A program made the position numbers and the translations under genes. Shown in pieces: positions 17,344-26,160 of a DNA stretch of 47,383 nucleotides. Position 1 is the stretch's first letter. Each line of letters starts with the position of its first letter. Source of the DNA: Anaerolineae bacterium (GTDB lineage: Bacteria; Chloroflexota; Anaerolineae; 4572-78; J111); NCBI GenBank assembly GCA_023382535.1, contig JAHDWA010000069.1:1-47383 (forward strand), written 5' to 3'. The notes below the pieces were generated by a model. It had not been told where the DNA came from. It saw only the letters and a list, made by a program, of their open reading frames with translations, and ran no database searches.

Positions 17344-18825
17344 TCAATCATCCCTATCCCAGTCTACTTCGATGTGGGCCTCACCAGAAAAATCCTGATA
17401 TTCTACTCTGATGATGTGAGAGCCAGCGCCGATATCCTGAAAGGAGCCGGTGACAGTACCGCCGTCCTCTGAGTCTTCCTCAAGGATGAGCCAATTATCC
17501 AGATAAACTTTGACCCGGTCTTCTTCAGCGAGCTGAGCCTCGAAGTCATAATCGCCCGCATCTAACACGATGGTCCTTTGCCAGCGGATGGAGAAGTTGT
17601 CGTCATTCATGCCGGGAGCCGGTTCATCGTCGTCCCAATCAAAATCTATGTCGTCGTCCTCACGAACCAGGAAGGGGGTATCGCGGAAGTCAGGATTGTT
17701 GTAATATTCGCCCACCCACTTGTTTGTTGAAATGAGGGTCTTCTCGAACCAGACTTTGATGTGAGCATCGCCGGCTGCCTCGAAAAATTCGACCGTGAGG
17801 GTGTGGACCCCTGGCTTGATGTCGGCAAAAATGCCGGAGTGGAGGACGTAGGGGTTGGTATTCCACTCGTCAATGACCAGCCAGCCATCCAGATAAAGTT
17901 TGACCCCATCGTCCACATCCGCCCAAAAACGGTAATCGCCCTCCTCGGTAAACTCAAAGGGGCGGGTCCAGCGCGCCGAAAAATTATCGGCCGGAATATC
18001 AGGCCCGGGACTGCCTGGCCCCCAGTTAAAGTCAAGCGCCGGGTCGTCGCGAACCAGGGCCGGTGAGCCGGCCAGGTTGGGGTTGTCGTAATACTCACCG
18101 CGCCAACTGGCCGGGGAGGGTGGGGGGAGGGTGGGGCTAGCGGCAGGCATGGGAGTCGGAGTGGGTGCGGCTGCGGGTGTTGGTGGGGCGGTGGGGGTTG
18201 GGAAGGTTACCGCTGGGGAGGTGGCGGGTATCGGCGAGTTGATGCCCTCGGCAAGAGGCAGGCGGGATAGGTCGCCCCGGCAGGAGACGGCGCTGGCCTT
18301 AACCCAGCCGGCGTCGCCCTGCTTCGTTTCAGCCAGCAGCCACAAATCAGCGGCGTTATAATATCTGATGGCAGAGAGAGCCGTTCCTGCCGGTAAAGTT
18401 TTGATCGGAGTGTAACTGGCATCAGGACCGCTTCGTAATTGAAGGGCGCCAGGGCCGACTAGGCAGGGGACAACGAAGATTGCTGAAGGAGTGCCTGGCG
18501 TGGGCGAAGCGAGGGGTGAGAGTGAGGGCAGCGTATCTCCCTCGCTGGTAAAAGAAGTCGGACTGGGCATGGCAGTGGCAGTAGGGCTGGCGGCAGGTTG
18601 GGTCAGAGTGGGAGTTGCGGTTTGATCGGGTCGGGAGGTGCTGGGAGGAACAGCACTTGTCGTCGCACCCGCTAGAGCAGTCGCAGTTGCGGTCACTTCA
18701 GTAACGAGAGGGCCAGTGGTAGGCGTCGTCTCGCCAGGGGAGCAGCCGGCCATCAAAAGGGTGACGGCCAGGGATAGAGCCAGCCAGATCTTGCCCCCGA
18801 AGTGGGCATAGGCTTTGTTTTCCAT
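17344..18825 (-). CDS. PA14-domain lipoprotein with SH3-like domain
   Basis: A 493-residue lipoprotein. The ATG at 18825 is chosen because it opens a signal sequence with basic residues, a hydrophobic core and the lipobox LMAG-C near residue 27. A Thr/Pro/Ala-rich region (28-115) with many short Pro-Thr repeats is a probable wall-spanning linker. A bacterial SH3-like domain follows (about 120-185: LQLRSGPDASYTPIKTLPAG...GDAGWVKA). After a second Pro-rich linker there are two PA14-type domains, each opening with W.GEYY.NP (about 240-365 and 370-490) and containing F.ARW.R and VKLYLDGWLV-like motifs. PA14 modules usually bind carbohydrate. Likely role: surface anchoring or glycan recognition. 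Loops in the second PA14 are very acidic (DDDIDFDWDDDEP), suggesting calcium binding. Confidence 0.88.
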   Translation of the reverse strand: MENKAYAHFGGKIWLALSLAVTLLMAGCSPGETTPTTGPLVTEVTATATALAGATTSAVPPSTSRPDQTATPTLTQPAASPTATAMPSPTSFTSEGDTLPSLSPLASPTPGTPSAIFVVPCLVGPGALQLRSGPDASYTPIKTLPAGTALSAIRYYNAADLWLLAETKQGDAGWVKASAVSCRGDLSRLPLAEGINSPIPATSPAVTFPTPTAPPTPAAAPTPTPMPAASPTLPPPSPASWRGEYYDNPNLAGSPALVRDDPALDFNWGPGSPGPDIPADNFSARWTRPFEFTEEGDYRFWADVDDGVKLYLDGWLVIDEWNTNPYVLHSGIFADIKPGVHTLTVEFFEAAGDAHIKVWFEKTLISTNKWVGEYYNNPDFRDTPFLVREDDDIDFDWDDDEPAPGMNDDNFSIRWQRTIVLDAGDYDFEAQLAEEDRVKVYLDNWLILEEDSEDGGTVTGSFQDIGAGSHIIRVEYQDFSGEAHIEVDWDRDD

Positions 18826-19038
18826 AGGTTTCTCGGCCAGACAGACTAATATAGATCCATAACATATACTTAAGGAAGCCAGAAATCCTTCAGTTATGGG
18901 CAAAGTCGGTGGGTTTGTATCGGCGCTGATATTCTGGAGACAAAAGGGCAGGCGGGTGGGATGAAGAGAACCGGGTTGGCCGGAGTTGGGGTCAGCTCAT
19001 ATTCTGTCGAGGCATATAGGGTACTGTCAAATTTTCAG

Positions 19039-19248
19039 TTATGCCTCTCGATGAGCCAGACACCCGGTAAAGACAAAAACTCCAATGAGGTTTCCAACCG
19101 GAAAATCCATGTAAACCTGAGCACAAGCAACTTTTTGCCTGGTTGCTTCCTCGACCATTAATTGGAAGCACGGCTTGAGCGTATCTCGGAGCCATTCCTC
19201 ATATGTTTTCTCTGCTTCTTCCCTGTTGGTGGTAGAGGTGATTACTTT
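19039..19248 (-). pseudogene. Open frame overlapping the end of the 127-residue gene, probable frameshifted continuation
   Basis: A 69-codon open frame begins at the stop codon of the hypothetical gene above it, in the -1 frame, and ends at TAA 19041-19039. The translation looks coding: charged helices (NREEAEKTYEEWLRDTLKP, QLMVEEATRQKVACAQVY) then DFPVGNLIGVFVFTGCLAHREA. No ATG, GTG or TTG start lies near its beginning and no SD is seen. The simplest reading is a one-base frameshift (or a -1 slip at GAAAAG) that splits one protein of about 195 residues. A short separate protein from the internal ATG near 19150 is the alternative. The rest of the 18826-19241 gap shows nothing I can support. 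Confidence 0.4.
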
Positions 19249-19625
19249 TCATCCTTAGCGACGATTCTGGTTTCGAGAAGGAGCCAATCAAAATTAGCGA
19301 TGATCGCTTCATAGGCTTTCCTGGTGAGGGCGCATCTTCGATGGGTTTCGCGCTGGCGACACTTGGGTTTACGGTATTTTGTAGCGGTCGAGATAGTACT
19401 TTTTATATAGGGAGTACAAAGGAGAAGGCCAGCCTTCTCTAAAGCGTCGAAAGCCGGTTTGGTGATAGGGGGATGGCTGTCACCGCTAAAATTTGTCTTG
19501 GAGAGAATGCCTTCGCCCCCAAAAATCCACACTACATTAAATTCCTTGGTCAATTTACCAACGCCAATCTCGTGGGCCAACCACCTGATTAACTCTTTCT
19601 GCTCGTCCGTTAAATCTGCTGACAC
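19242..19625 (-). CDS. Hypothetical protein
   Basis: A 127-residue protein starting at GTG with GCAGGAA a few bases upstream. I do not recognise the family. The N-terminal part (LTDEQKELIRWLAHEIGVGKLTKEF) is helical, and a middle segment (KPAFDALEKAGLLLCTPYI) resembles a winged-helix recognition region. A Cys/Arg/Lys-rich stretch (KYRKPKCRQRETHRRCALTRKAYEAI) follows, which could bind nucleic acid. There is no signal peptide or membrane helix. It is possibly frameshifted at its C-terminus, since a good coding frame continues in the -1 frame to 19039. It stands alone, and the first copy of the 94-95 bp intergenic element lies 120 nt upstream. Confidence 0.6.
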   Translation of the reverse strand: MSADLTDEQKELIRWLAHEIGVGKLTKEFNVVWIFGGEGILSKTNFSGDSHPPITKPAFDALEKAGLLLCTPYIKSTISTATKYRKPKCRQRETHRRCALTRKAYEAIIANFDWLLLETRIVAKDEK

Positions 19626-20040
19626 GAGTTCCTGCTTTCGCCGCTTGCCTTGGGCTAGGTTAACAAATGGACCGGTAAAGACATCCTTCTCTTTAGCCCC
19701 TTGCTAAGGAGTTCGCTTTATCATATCATTTTTCAAGGCAAAATACATTGGCTCAAAGACCAATTAGAATTAAACAAAAAGACCGCCCTAAATGCGGTCT
19801 TTCATAAGTCAAATGACCTGCCGACTATAGCAAATGACTTATCCGTATTCCTTTCTAGGCTCTCTTGCTGCTGCCATTGGTGCGATGAGTACAGCCTGAG
19901 CAGCCGGGCGAATGGCTCCAGGGCAAGAACTGTCCCTTTAGTTGATTCGATGGCCAGAGCTGTAACCGGCGTTGCTTCGGGAGCTGAAGAAATTTGGCGT
20001 ACCGTAAAATCATCGGGTCCTGTTCATCCGGTGGGGTCTT
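19626..20040. other. Gene-free stretch holding repeat copy 1
   Basis: This 415-nt gap contains element copy 1 (19745-19838). Between about 19850 and 20025 the minus strand is open and reads somewhat like protein (TALAIESTKGTVLALEPF), but no start or SD is present. It may be the remnant of a gene. Confidence 0.4.
19745..19838 (-). repeat. Intergenic element, copy 1 (stem plus paired dyads)
   Basis: A 94-bp element with a conserved end ACATTGGCTCAAAGAC (19745-19760), a stem AAAGACCGC/GCGGTCTTT (19778-19786 and 19794-19802) and two GTCA-N2-TGAC-like sites, GTCAAATGAC (19808-19817) and AGCAAATGAC (19829-19838). On the minus strand the stem is followed by T5, so it can also terminate the kinase-regulator transcript. 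Confidence 0.75.
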
Positions 20041-20700
20041 CTACGATTCCAGCTTGGCCAAGCCTTCGCGCAGGGCATAGAGCGCCGCTTGAGTTCGATT
20101 GGCCAGATGCAGCTTGCTCAGGATGTTAACCACGTGAGTTCGGGCCGTTCGCTCACCAATTGCCAGCCTGTCCGCGATCTCCTGGTTAGACAGGCCCTGG
20201 GCTACCAGCTTCAACACTTCTAGTTCCCGTTCGGTTAGTGGTTCCCCGGCCGGCGGCAGATCGGAGGGCCGATTGAGTTCTTGAACCAACTTGCGGGCAA
20301 CCGCTGGATGCAGCGAAGACTCGCCGCGATAGGTGTCGCGGATGGCTTGCAGCAGCTCGTGGGGCAACGAGTCTTTCATCAAATAGCCCAGCGCCCCGGA
20401 TTTGATGGCCGGAAATACTTTGTCATCCTCGGCAAAGCTGGTCAAAACAAGGATGCGGGCCTCCGGGTTAGCCTGTTTGATCTCGGCAATGGCTTCAAGC
20501 CCACTTTTTTGGGGCATAATCAAATCGAGCAGGATCACATCGGGCTGCAAGGATTGGGCCAAGCGGACCGCTTCCAGGCCATTAGCCGCTTCTCCGACCA
20601 CTTCAATGCCTGGCTCGCTGCTCATCAGCGCTCGCAATCCCTCTCGGACCACGGCGTGATCGTCGGCAATCAGCACCCGGATACATTCCACTGCATTCAT
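20041..20700 (-). CDS. NarL/FixJ-family response regulator
   Basis: A 219-residue response regulator. The receiver domain (about 4-122) has the acidic pocket IADD (D13, D14), phospho-acceptor Asp59 in VILLDLIMP, a Thr in ILVLTSF and the conserved Lys in YLMKD. A LuxR-type helix-turn-helix occupies about 150-210 (LTERELEVLKLVAQGLSNQEIADRL...RTARTHVVNILSKL). Phosphorylation should drive dimerisation and DNA binding. The start ATG (20700-20698) overlaps the kinase stop by 4 nt (ATGA), so both are translated from one message and the pairing with the kinase is nearly certain. Targets are unknown. An earlier in-frame start at 20748 would only add residues read from inside the kinase gene. Confidence 0.95.
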   Translation of the reverse strand: MNAVECIRVLIADDHAVVREGLRALMSSEPGIEVVGEAANGLEAVRLAQSLQPDVILLDLIMPQKSGLEAIAEIKQANPEARILVLTSFAEDDKVFPAIKSGALGYLMKDSLPHELLQAIRDTYRGESSLHPAVARKLVQELNRPSDLPPAGEPLTERELEVLKLVAQGLSNQEIADRLAIGERTARTHVVNILSKLHLANRTQAALYALREGLAKLES

Positions 20701-23700
20701 TGCAACACCTCCGTCAACTTTTCTATCGGCAAGGTTGGTCTGGACCAACCCCGCCGCGCGGGTACCTGGGCAATCACCCGGGTGCCCTCGCCCGGTTTCG
20801 AGATAATCGTCAATGAGCCGCCCAGCCGTTCCGCCCGTTCGCGCATACTGGTCAGGCCGATTCCCCCGCCATTGCTGAGGCTTGTTGCCTCAAAAGCCCG
20901 GCCATTATCGGTTACTTCTAACTCCACCTGATCGCTATTGGCCTTAAGCCGCACAATGACGGAAGTAGCCTGCGCATGTTTGAGAATATTGTTAAGCGCC
21001 TCCTGAGCAATCCGGTAAAGACCTTCCTCGACCATAGCCGGCAGTTCGACCGTTTCTTCCACCAGTAAGCGAGCCTGGACGCCGGCTCGTTTCTCCACTG
21101 CGTCCAGTCGCTGCTGCAAGGCGGCCACCAGTCCTTCCTTTTCCAGGGCTGCCGTCCGCAACTCGTAAACCAGCAAGCGCATCTCCTTGAGCGCCTGATG
21201 GGAGACCTGCCCCAATCGGGTCAAGTAACCTAACTCTCGCTCCTTTTCCCCGGCTTCGGCGGCCCGCCGGCCCGCTTCGGCAAAAAGGGTGAGACTGTAT
21301 AACGATTGGGTCACCGAATCGTGCAGTTCCCTGGCCAGCCGGCTCCGTTCCTCCATCACCGCCAACTGCTCAGCTTGCTGATACAAGCGGGCATTCTCCA
21401 AGGCCAGGGCAGCCTGGTCGGCAAAGGCCGTGGTCAGGCGTACTTCCTCCTCGGCAAAGCCACCGGGTAGTTGGCGGTCTACGGCAATGATGCCAATCAT
21501 TCGTTCCTGGACCTGCAAAGGCACCCCTAACCAACTGCGGATATGACTAAAGGGGGTGCGGTGGAGGCTGGGATAGAGTTTGGGCGCGTCAGCCAGGTTG
21601 AGGGCTTGACCTTCGGCCACGACTCTGTAATAAGGCACTTCGTGCGGCGCAAATGTCATCCCCAATACCTGCTGGAGGTCGGCAAAACCCCGCGCTGCGA
21701 TCACGTGCAATTGACCCTCTTCGAGCAGTTGAACCGAGGCACTGTCATAATTCACCACCCGGCGCAACTGGTCAAGAATACGGGCTAATACCTCATTTAA
21801 TTCCAGGGTTGAACTGACCACCGAGGCGACCTGCAACAGCGTATCGGCCTGATGGCGCTGGATGCGCTCAGCCTCGTACAATTGGGCATTTTCGACGGCG
21901 ACGCCCACCTCGTCGGCAATGGAAGCCAGCAGGGCCACCTCTTCCATTTCGAATTGCCGTCCGGCTGCGCCAATGACGCCGAGCACGCCCAACACACGCC
22001 CTCTGGAGCGCATCGGCGCTCCCACAAAAGCCTGAGCAGTGCCGGTCAGGACCAACTTTGATGCCCGCGGGTCACTGGCGAGATGGGGCACCACCAGCGG
22101 TTCCCCATGCTCGATAATCCAACTGGCCAGGTCCCGGCCCGGGGCTAAAGCGACCATTTCGTCCATAAGGTTAGCGGGCAGACCTTGCCAGGCTGCCAGG
22201 CGCAGCACCTGCTGGGCCGGGTCAAGCAGATAGATGGTCCCCAGCTCGCCCTGCATCACCGTCAGGACCTGCTCCAGCGACCGCTCCAGGGTTGTGGTCA
22301 AGTTCAGGGAGGCGCTGGCCACGGCAGTCACCTCATACAGCGCCGACAACTCCCGGGTCCGGTCGGCCACACGCTGCTCCAACATCTGGTAAGCCTGGAC
22401 GCGCTCGGTCGTATCGGTAACAAAACCTTCAATGGCGATGAGGCGTCCTTTGACTGAAAAAACGCCGCGGCCCTGCTCCCAAACCCATTTCTCCGTATTA
22501 GCGGCGGTAGTAATCCGGTAAATCAGTTGAAATGGTTCTGTACCCTGCAGGGCAGCCTGCATTCTGTCCCAAACCGAGGTTCGATCATCGGGATGGATCA
22601 ACTGGCCATAGGTAATTTTACCGTTCTCGGTTAGTTCGGCCGGAGCGTAGCCGGTGAGATCCAGGCAGCCTTCGCTGACAAACTGCATGGTCCGACTGGC
22701 GTCAGTATAGCTGCGATAAGCCATGCCGGGTAAATTGCTCAACAAAGTAGCCATGGCCCGTTGGCTTTCCTGCAAGGCCCTTTCAGCCTGATCTCGCTCA
22801 AGCACGCGGCGTTCAAGGGACCCGGCCATTTCGTCAAAAGCCTCGGCTAACTGGCCCAACTCTCCGTGTTTGTAAGGTAGCCCCGTCCGAATCATCAGGT
22901 TGCCTGCGCTCAGTTGCTTGGTGGCGGCAACCAGGCCGTTCACCTGGCGTAACACAAAAACGTCACTGCCGTACCAGGCTGCCGCCAGGGTCAACAGGGT
23001 CACCAGTCCGAGGACAATCAGATTTTGGGTCAGGACGCGATTGGCGTTGGCAAAGGCAAGGGGGGTGGGGATGCCCACGCTGACAAAAACATCCCTCTCC
23101 TCCGGCGTAATCTGTAGGGGGGTAAAGGCATATTGACGTTGGGTTCCATCAACACCTACGGCCTCGACTGTGCCTTCATCTCCCTCAGACCTGATGATTT
23201 TGACAATCGGTGACTCGGGCACGGTCCGCCCAACCCAGTGGCCGGGATCAGGATAACGAACCAGAATGGTGCCGTTGCGATCAATCACGGTGAAAGTTGA
23301 ACCTTCAGGCAGTTGAGCCTGGGCGGCCAGTTGGTTAAGCCAGGCCAGATCCAGCGAGGCGAAGACAACAGCCTCAACCTGCCCGGCTTCGCTGAGAACC
23401 GGATAGCCAAAACTGAGCGTCGCTTTGCCGCTGATCGGCTCACTCTGGTAATCCTGGTAATCACTTAGGGTAAACGCGCCCGTCTGGAGCGTGCGTTGAA
23501 AAAAGGCTTGATCGGCTATATTTAGCTGGCTATCGTCAGGCAGGGCGCTGCAAAAGACATGGCCGTCCTGGGCAACTACACCGAGCTGGGCATATTGAGG
23601 GTACTGCCGCAACAACTGCGCGAAGAGCACGGAGCAGGCAGCCGCATCAGCCTCATGCACTTCGGACAGTTGAGATAGGGCAAAAAGCAGTTGGCGAGTA

Positions 23701-23891
23701 TCCTTGATCGTGTCTTCCTGGCTACTCACCGCGAAGCGGGCCAGACGGAGGGTTTCTTGTTTGACGTCGGCGACGACGAGACGGCGCAGTTCAATATTTG
23801 TGTACAGGGTCAAGCCCACGATAGGGATCACGGCCAGAAGCACCAGCAGCAACAAACGGCCCCGTAAACCCGTCAAGAAAAAGCGTGACAT
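20697..23891 (-). CDS. Hybrid-sensing NarL-type histidine kinase (dCache-HAMP-PAS-GAF-GAF-HisKA_3)
   Basis: A 1064-residue membrane sensor kinase. TM1 is at about 12-30, a double-Cache extracellular domain at about 35-285, TM2 at about 288-308 and HAMP to 365. A PAS domain lies at about 380-495, GAF domains at about 525-672 and 690-838, HisKA_3 with the phospho-accepting His857 in RLARELHDSVTQSLY, and a HATPase_c with the N box EALNNILKHA (near 964-973), DNG (995-997) and a GGGIGLTSMRERA lid. All kinase motifs are intact. The Cache domain suggests sensing of a small extracellular molecule, and the PAS and two GAF domains add cytoplasmic inputs. Its stop overlaps the start of the NarL-type regulator. 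A TGCTATCAT extended -10 is found about 45 nt upstream. The ligand cannot be deduced. Confidence 0.95.
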   Translation of the reverse strand: MSRFFLTGLRGRLLLLVLLAVIPIVGLTLYTNIELRRLVVADVKQETLRLARFAVSSQEDTIKDTRQLLFALSQLSEVHEADAAACSVLFAQLLRQYPQYAQLGVVAQDGHVFCSALPDDSQLNIADQAFFQRTLQTGAFTLSDYQDYQSEPISGKATLSFGYPVLSEAGQVEAVVFASLDLAWLNQLAAQAQLPEGSTFTVIDRNGTILVRYPDPGHWVGRTVPESPIVKIIRSEGDEGTVEAVGVDGTQRQYAFTPLQITPEERDVFVSVGIPTPLAFANANRVLTQNLIVLGLVTLLTLAAAWYGSDVFVLRQVNGLVAATKQLSAGNLMIRTGLPYKHGELGQLAEAFDEMAGSLERRVLERDQAERALQESQRAMATLLSNLPGMAYRSYTDASRTMQFVSEGCLDLTGYAPAELTENGKITYGQLIHPDDRTSVWDRMQAALQGTEPFQLIYRITTAANTEKWVWEQGRGVFSVKGRLIAIEGFVTDTTERVQAYQMLEQRVADRTRELSALYEVTAVASASLNLTTTLERSLEQVLTVMQGELGTIYLLDPAQQVLRLAAWQGLPANLMDEMVALAPGRDLASWIIEHGEPLVVPHLASDPRASKLVLTGTAQAFVGAPMRSRGRVLGVLGVIGAAGRQFEMEEVALLASIADEVGVAVENAQLYEAERIQRHQADTLLQVASVVSSTLELNEVLARILDQLRRVVNYDSASVQLLEEGQLHVIAARGFADLQQVLGMTFAPHEVPYYRVVAEGQALNLADAPKLYPSLHRTPFSHIRSWLGVPLQVQERMIGIIAVDRQLPGGFAEEEVRLTTAFADQAALALENARLYQQAEQLAVMEERSRLARELHDSVTQSLYSLTLFAEAGRRAAEAGEKERELGYLTRLGQVSHQALKEMRLLVYELRTAALEKEGLVAALQQRLDAVEKRAGVQARLLVEETVELPAMVEEGLYRIAQEALNNILKHAQATSVIVRLKANSDQVELEVTDNGRAFEATSLSNGGGIGLTSMRERAERLGGSLTIISKPGEGTRVIAQVPARRGWSRPTLPIEKLTEVLQ

Positions 23892-23930
23892 AAAAACCTT
23901 TAGGTTGCCATTATTTTAAGGTCAAAGGTC

Positions 23931-23939
23931 ATGATAGCA
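23931..23939 (-). promoter_or_regulatory. Extended -10 promoter candidate for the kinase-regulator operon
   Basis: On the minus strand TGCTATCAT (complement of 23931-23939) fits an extended -10, about 40-48 nt before the kinase ATG. No clear -35 was found. Confidence 0.4.
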
Positions 23940-24151
23940 TAAAAACAGATAGGGGTCGAAATCAATCAACCTGCCGGGCCGCGTCTGCGCCAGCCTGCCT
24001 GCCTAACCCAATCGAGTCGGCAATGGCTGCTTTCGATGCAGCCCCCAGACACGGGACACCGGAAGGGTGAAGAGAAGGCCGGTATTCGGCTCATCGAAGT
24101 TTCCTGTTGCAGATTCTCTCTTACGGGAATAAAGCGATGGGGATATAATCA

Positions 24152-25360
24152 TCAACGGAATACTGCTGCCAGGGGCGTCTCCTCGGGCATTTGTTCTGAT
24201 TCGACGGCGTAGATAGTCCCTCCGTTTATAAAGGTCTGAACGGCGGCAAAGTCTAGTAAATCCTCGTCACCCGGCTCCGCCTCTTGGTGCAGCTCAACCA
24301 GATTGGTAACAGGATCAAAGTACCCCCACTGCTGCCGGTCCAAAGCCACAAACAAGCAGGCGACCCGGCCCTGACAGGCCGCCGGAACAATCTGTTTGAT
24401 TTGATGAGAGGTCCGTCCGGCGCCGGCCAATTGCCGATACCGGGCTGCTGCCTGGCGCTGCGATTTTAGATAGAAAGGTTTTAACACTGTCCAGACCTGT
24501 GCCTGCAGCGTTTCTGGCTTGAGCGTATTCGGATTACCGGGGATAAAGTCATGGATGAGATAGGGATAGGTATTAGCCTCTTTGTAGAGCGAAAACAAAT
24601 AATCATCCCCGGCCAAGATTAAGGGAGCTTTTTCATCCTGGAGCAGCTCACACAGGCCCCTATCAATCTGGCGAAAATAGGAGTAGAGTCGCTCCCTGGT
24701 TTTATCACTTCCGCTGTTGTGATGATGAAGCGCGTTGGAACGCCCCCTTACTCCCCCGGCTGGGTGAGAATACAGGTGAAGCTGCTTCTCGGAATTGTGG
24801 TACTGGAAAGCATCGGCCAGACTGGCAGGCGCATTTTTTAGTTTAATTTCAGCAATGCGGTAACGTGTGCCCTGTAGTAACTTGACCTGGCTTTGACTGA
24901 GAGACAAAATGCAGAAATTCTCGTCGCCGCTCAGTAACGGCAGGAGCGGCTTGAGATAGAAACGATGACCGACCACGACCTTTTGCTCGAACGTCAGGGG
25001 TAAACGGTAGGTGCGAAAATCTTGCGGCCCGAGGAACACGGCCAATCCACCGCTCTGTTGCCGCCAGAAGAGATCGTCTTCTCCAAGAGTCCGGGCCGAT
25101 CCCAACCAATCTCTGGCGTGCGGGCTGCGTGTACCACTCGCTGCCAGGTGTTCTTCCGCTTCCCGCAGCAGATTTTTGAAACGGAACGCGCCTTCACCCA
25201 CTACCAGGCGTTCCTCCGCTTCCCGCAGTAGTTTTGCAAAGAGCGTCGAGTCTTGCCGGGTCTCCATGCTTAACCGGTGTGTGGGCATGAAAATTGAGAC
25301 ACATAAACCGGGTTGCTTTTCCGAAAGTATTTTGATCTCATCTCTAGAAAGACTATTCAC
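24152..25360 (-). CDS. baeRF-family protein (bacterial eRF1-like, family 3 type)
   Basis: A 402-residue soluble protein. It starts at GTG with GGAGGAA 6 nt upstream. The opening ILSEKQPGLCVSIFMPTHR, the FCILSLSQSQVKLLQGTRYRIAEI strand block, the His-rich loop NALHHHNSG (about 211-219) and the C-terminal APLILAGDDYLFSLYKEANTYP are the pattern I associate with bacterial relatives of archaeo-eukaryotic release factor eRF1 (baeRF, probably family 3). Family members are proposed to act on the ribosome in rescue or stress; that role is inferred, not shown. Two near-repeats of LLREAEE.L (about 44-71) suggest a short internal duplication. There is no transmembrane segment. It lies between stand-alone receivers and the kinase operon, so stress-linked control is plausible. 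Confidence 0.65.
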   Translation of the reverse strand: MNSLSRDEIKILSEKQPGLCVSIFMPTHRLSMETRQDSTLFAKLLREAEERLVVGEGAFRFKNLLREAEEHLAASGTRSPHARDWLGSARTLGEDDLFWRQQSGGLAVFLGPQDFRTYRLPLTFEQKVVVGHRFYLKPLLPLLSGDENFCILSLSQSQVKLLQGTRYRIAEIKLKNAPASLADAFQYHNSEKQLHLYSHPAGGVRGRSNALHHHNSGSDKTRERLYSYFRQIDRGLCELLQDEKAPLILAGDDYLFSLYKEANTYPYLIHDFIPGNPNTLKPETLQAQVWTVLKPFYLKSQRQAAARYRQLAGAGRTSHQIKQIVPAACQGRVACLFVALDRQQWGYFDPVTNLVELHQEAEPGDEDLLDFAAVQTFINGGTIYAVESEQMPEETPLAAVFR

Positions 25361-25541
25361 GGTTTGTTCCTCCGATAATTACTCCAGAGCAGTCCAATGG
25401 ATTGCTCAAGGTAGATGCGAGTTTCACCCTGGCTTCTGTTTTATTTAGCTTTCAAGATTGAGAAGAACTATTGCCGGAAAAGGTACTTGGGGTTGGGTTC
25501 CTTGAGATAAGGGCATTTTGGGGATAGTTTCTTTCGCTCGG

Positions 25542-25922
25542 TCACATTTCTGACCAACACAGCAGCTTTTCCAGATTCGCCAGCAGATTCACGGCCGGGT
25601 AACCTTTGAGCAAAACATCATCAACCCCGGCATGCTTGGCTATTTGTTGCTGTTCAGCATTTCCGGCCAGGACAATACAGCGGATTTGAGGCCAGTGAGC
25701 CTTAATTTGTCTCACCACAGCTTTGACTTCATCATCAGGCAAGCTGGAATCCAACAAGACCAGCGTAGGGTGGCGTTCGGTAACCATTTTCAGCGCCGAT
25801 GAACTATCGTCCGCCTGGCCCACAATTCCCAGCCCGGGGATGGTGGCCAGCAGAGCGCTCAACGCCTCCCGCAGCCGTCCGGGCCTGGCTACAATTAAGG
25901 TTGACTCCCCTGAGTTTTTCAT
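25542..25922 (-). CDS. Stand-alone receiver domain protein, degenerate acidic pocket
   Basis: A 126-residue single receiver domain. The phospho-acceptor is preserved in LVLLDSSLPDD (Asp near 58) and a Lys is present in VLLKGYP. The acidic pair normally following strand 1 is missing: the segment reads TLIVARPGRLREAL instead of xxDD. Without that pair Mg-dependent phosphorylation should be weak or absent, so it may be a pseudo-receiver working by protein-protein contact. No output domain follows. It starts with ATG, lies 181 nt upstream of the baeRF gene on the same strand, and copy 2 of the intergenic element lies about 60 nt before its start. Confidence 0.75.
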   Translation of the reverse strand: MKNSGESTLIVARPGRLREALSALLATIPGLGIVGQADDSSSALKMVTERHPTLVLLDSSLPDDEVKAVVRQIKAHWPQIRCIVLAGNAEQQQIAKHAGVDDVLLKGYPAVNLLANLEKLLCWSEM

Positions 25923-25983
25923 CTTTTGGCAATCTCTACTTGGCCGCGTCTTACCAACAGGGTATCATTTTTCGGATAAAAAC

Positions 25984-26078
25984 ACATCGGCCCAAAGACA
26001 AATTTCCTCTATGGCAAAAGACCTGCCCTGGGGTGGTCTTTCTAATGTCAAATAACCAAGAAGTAACAGTCAAATGAC
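25984..26078 (-). repeat. Intergenic element, copy 2 (stem plus paired dyads)
   Basis: A 95-bp element. Its end ACATCGGCCCAAAGAC (25984-25999) differs from copy 1 at two positions. The stem is AAAGACC/GGTCTTT (26017-26023 and 26035-26041), and the dyads are GTCAAATAAC (26047-26056) and GTCAAATGAC (26069-26078), 22 nt apart. It lies between two leftward receiver genes. Confidence 0.75.
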
Positions 26079-26160
26079 ATACGGCGATCTGTAGGAACAG
26101 GGCAGGGCGAAAGTGGCAGTAAAGCGATCGAAGGGCGGAGAATGTCTCTAAACCGGCAAA

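Noticed and set aside
18992..19195. Open frame with ATG near the hypothetical gene end
   Set aside because: Its translation is Cys/Trp/Gly-rich without pattern; the neighbouring frame (19039-19248) reads far more like protein.
19850..20025. Minus-strand open frame downstream of the NarL-type regulator
   Set aside because: The translation looks partly protein-like but has no start and no SD; it may be a remnant.
24027..24048. Small GCTGC/GCAGC hairpin upstream of the kinase
   Set aside because: Only five base pairs; likely chance.
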